Below are positions 63,452-64,000 of a DNA stretch of 64,000 nt, piece by piece (within the stretch, counting starts at the first letter, position 1; each line of letters starts with the position of its first letter). The position numbers and the translations under genes are program-made. The notes under the pieces were generated by a model, which worked only from the letters and a program-made list of their open reading frames with translations, searched no databases and was not told the origin of the DNA. The stretch comes from Rhodobacteraceae bacterium Alg238-R152. Its GTDB lineage: Bacteria > Pseudomonadota > Alphaproteobacteria > Rhodobacterales > Rhodobacteraceae. The DNA lies in the NCBI GenBank assembly GCA_900537125.1, contig UNRJ01000001.1:789570-853569 (forward strand), written 5' to 3'.

Positions 63452-64000
63452 TGAACCGCGTCGAGATCGCAAACGGGCTGACTTTCAGCCGTCTGGTGTA
63501 TGGCATGTGGCGCGTGGCCGATGATGCGGATACGTCGCCAGAATACGTAGAGGCAAAAATCCAAGCCTGTTTGGATCAAGGGATCACGACCATTGATCAG
63601 GCGGACATCTATGGCGACTACGGCGCCGAGGCGGTGCTTGGCGGGGCGCTAAAAGCCAACCCGGCGTTGCGCAATCAGATCGAGATTGTGACAAAGTGCG
63701 ATATCGTCGCGCCCATCGGGATTTATGCCGACAAGCCGGTCAAATACTACGACACGTCGCGCGCCCACATCGAAGCCTCGCTGAACCGGTCTTTGCGTGA
63801 AATGGGTGTGGATCACGTGGATCTTCTGTTGATCCACCGGCCCGATCCTTTGATGGACCACAATGAGACCGGAGCGGCGCTGGATGATCTGGTGGCGTCG
63901 GGCAAGGTGCGCGCCGTCGGCGTCTCCAATTTCCGTCCATGGGACTGGAAGCTTTTGCAGTCTGCGATGAAGACGCCGCTTGCCACCAACCAAATCGAGA
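63451..64000 (+). CDS. Aldo/keto reductase, 5' part
   Basis: The ATG at 63451 overlaps the monooxygenase stop by one base; the gene runs off the right edge after 183 codons. AKR features seen: GMWRVADDADTSPEYVE, Asp and Tyr in TIDQADIYGDYG, Lys in EIVTKCDI, His in LLLIHRPDPLMD, and VRAVGVSNFRPWDW. It could reduce the 6-oxo-sugar formed by the monooxygenase, like SmoB; otherwise a general AKR of the YdhF type. Confidence 0.88.
   Translation, partial: MNRVEIANGLTFSRLVYGMWRVADDADTSPEYVEAKIQACLDQGITTIDQADIYGDYGAEAVLGGALKANPALRNQIEIVTKCDIVAPIGIYADKPVKYYDTSRAHIEASLNRSLREMGVDHVDLLLIHRPDPLMDHNETGAALDDLVASGKVRAVGVSNFRPWDWKLLQSAMKTPLATNQIE

Noticed and set aside
62366-63472. 368-codon frame opposite the flavin monooxygenase
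   Set aside because: Antisense shadow; the plus-strand frame has clear family motifs and a good start.
1-64000. CRISPR array, rRNA or full tRNA genes
   Set aside because: No regularly spaced direct repeats, rRNA stretches or cloverleaf-forming segments were seen; only one tRNA 3'-end-like fragment at 29.85 kb.

Overview
The window looks like a chromosomal (or large-replicon) segment of a marine alphaproteobacterium of the Roseobacter group (Rhodobacterales). This is inferred from gene content: hutF/hutG-type histidine degradation, a GAAC-N7-GAAC SOS box of alphaproteobacterial type, TRAP transporters, a dihydroxypropanesulfonate/sulfolactate cluster, a RegA/PrrA-type regulator, pseudoazurin and an FeS-containing bacterial photolyase. 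No rRNA, complete tRNA or CRISPR array was seen.

Layout. 0-0.65 kb: start of an alanine:cation symporter gene and a universal stress protein. 1.5-9.6 kb: complete histidine utilisation locus (hutIHGU leftward, hutF rightward, hutD, hutC), with a shared 11-bp motif in both divergent promoter regions. 10.1-23.9 kb: a twelve-gene, mostly overlapping catabolic operon (sugar-type ABC importer, SorC regulator, aldo/keto reductase, GlpD-like flavoprotein, class I aldolase, FGGY kinase, quinone-reductase-like dehydrogenase, GMC oxidoreductase, ABM-domain protein). Its parts list mixes the AI-2 lsr operon and the erythritol ery operon, and its substrate is unknown; it is the best candidate here for an undescribed pathway. 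24.0-28.9 kb: SOS mutagenesis pair imuB-dnaE2 behind an SOS box, without imuA. 29.0-35.4 kb: accessory stretch with yaeQ, a tRNA 3'-end-like fragment, a secreted Cys-rich protein, a MORN-repeat membrane protein, an IS3-family remnant, a secreted amidohydrolase and a tyrosine recombinase.

35.5-47.1 kb: an organosulfonate locus: LacI regulator, two tandem palindromic operators, a small membrane protein, a TRAP transporter, HpsN, an SDR and a zinc-type dehydrogenase (HpsO/HpsP-like), SuyA, SuyB, ComC-like sulfolactate dehydrogenase, a YeiH-type exporter and a Usp. Together they would import dihydroxypropanesulfonate, oxidise it to sulfolactate, split off sulfite and export sulfite or sulfate. 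47.2-50.1 kb: a PlsC/hemolysin-type acyltransferase and an IS110-family element. 50.1-54.3 kb: a leftward compact operon headed by an orphan RegA/PrrA-like regulator (DCC thiol oxidoreductase, two methyltransferases, DUF4149 protein), preceded by Dps and pseudoazurin genes.

54.7-58.3 kb: a photolyase neighbourhood: FeS-type photolyase and a TIGR03643 protein facing a second photolyase-like protein that has the FAD domain at the N terminus and an alpha/beta-like domain at the C terminus, preceded by a 45-residue DUF2256 gene. 58.3-60.4 kb: two opposed IS3-family fragments, a fasciclin-domain protein and a gene-poor stretch. 60.4-64 kb: a MocA-type dehydrogenase and a GntR regulator, divergent from an SsuD-like flavin monooxygenase and an aldo/keto reductase that runs off the window. 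The last pair is reminiscent of sulfoquinovose monooxygenase pathways, which would fit the sulfonate theme, but this is inference.
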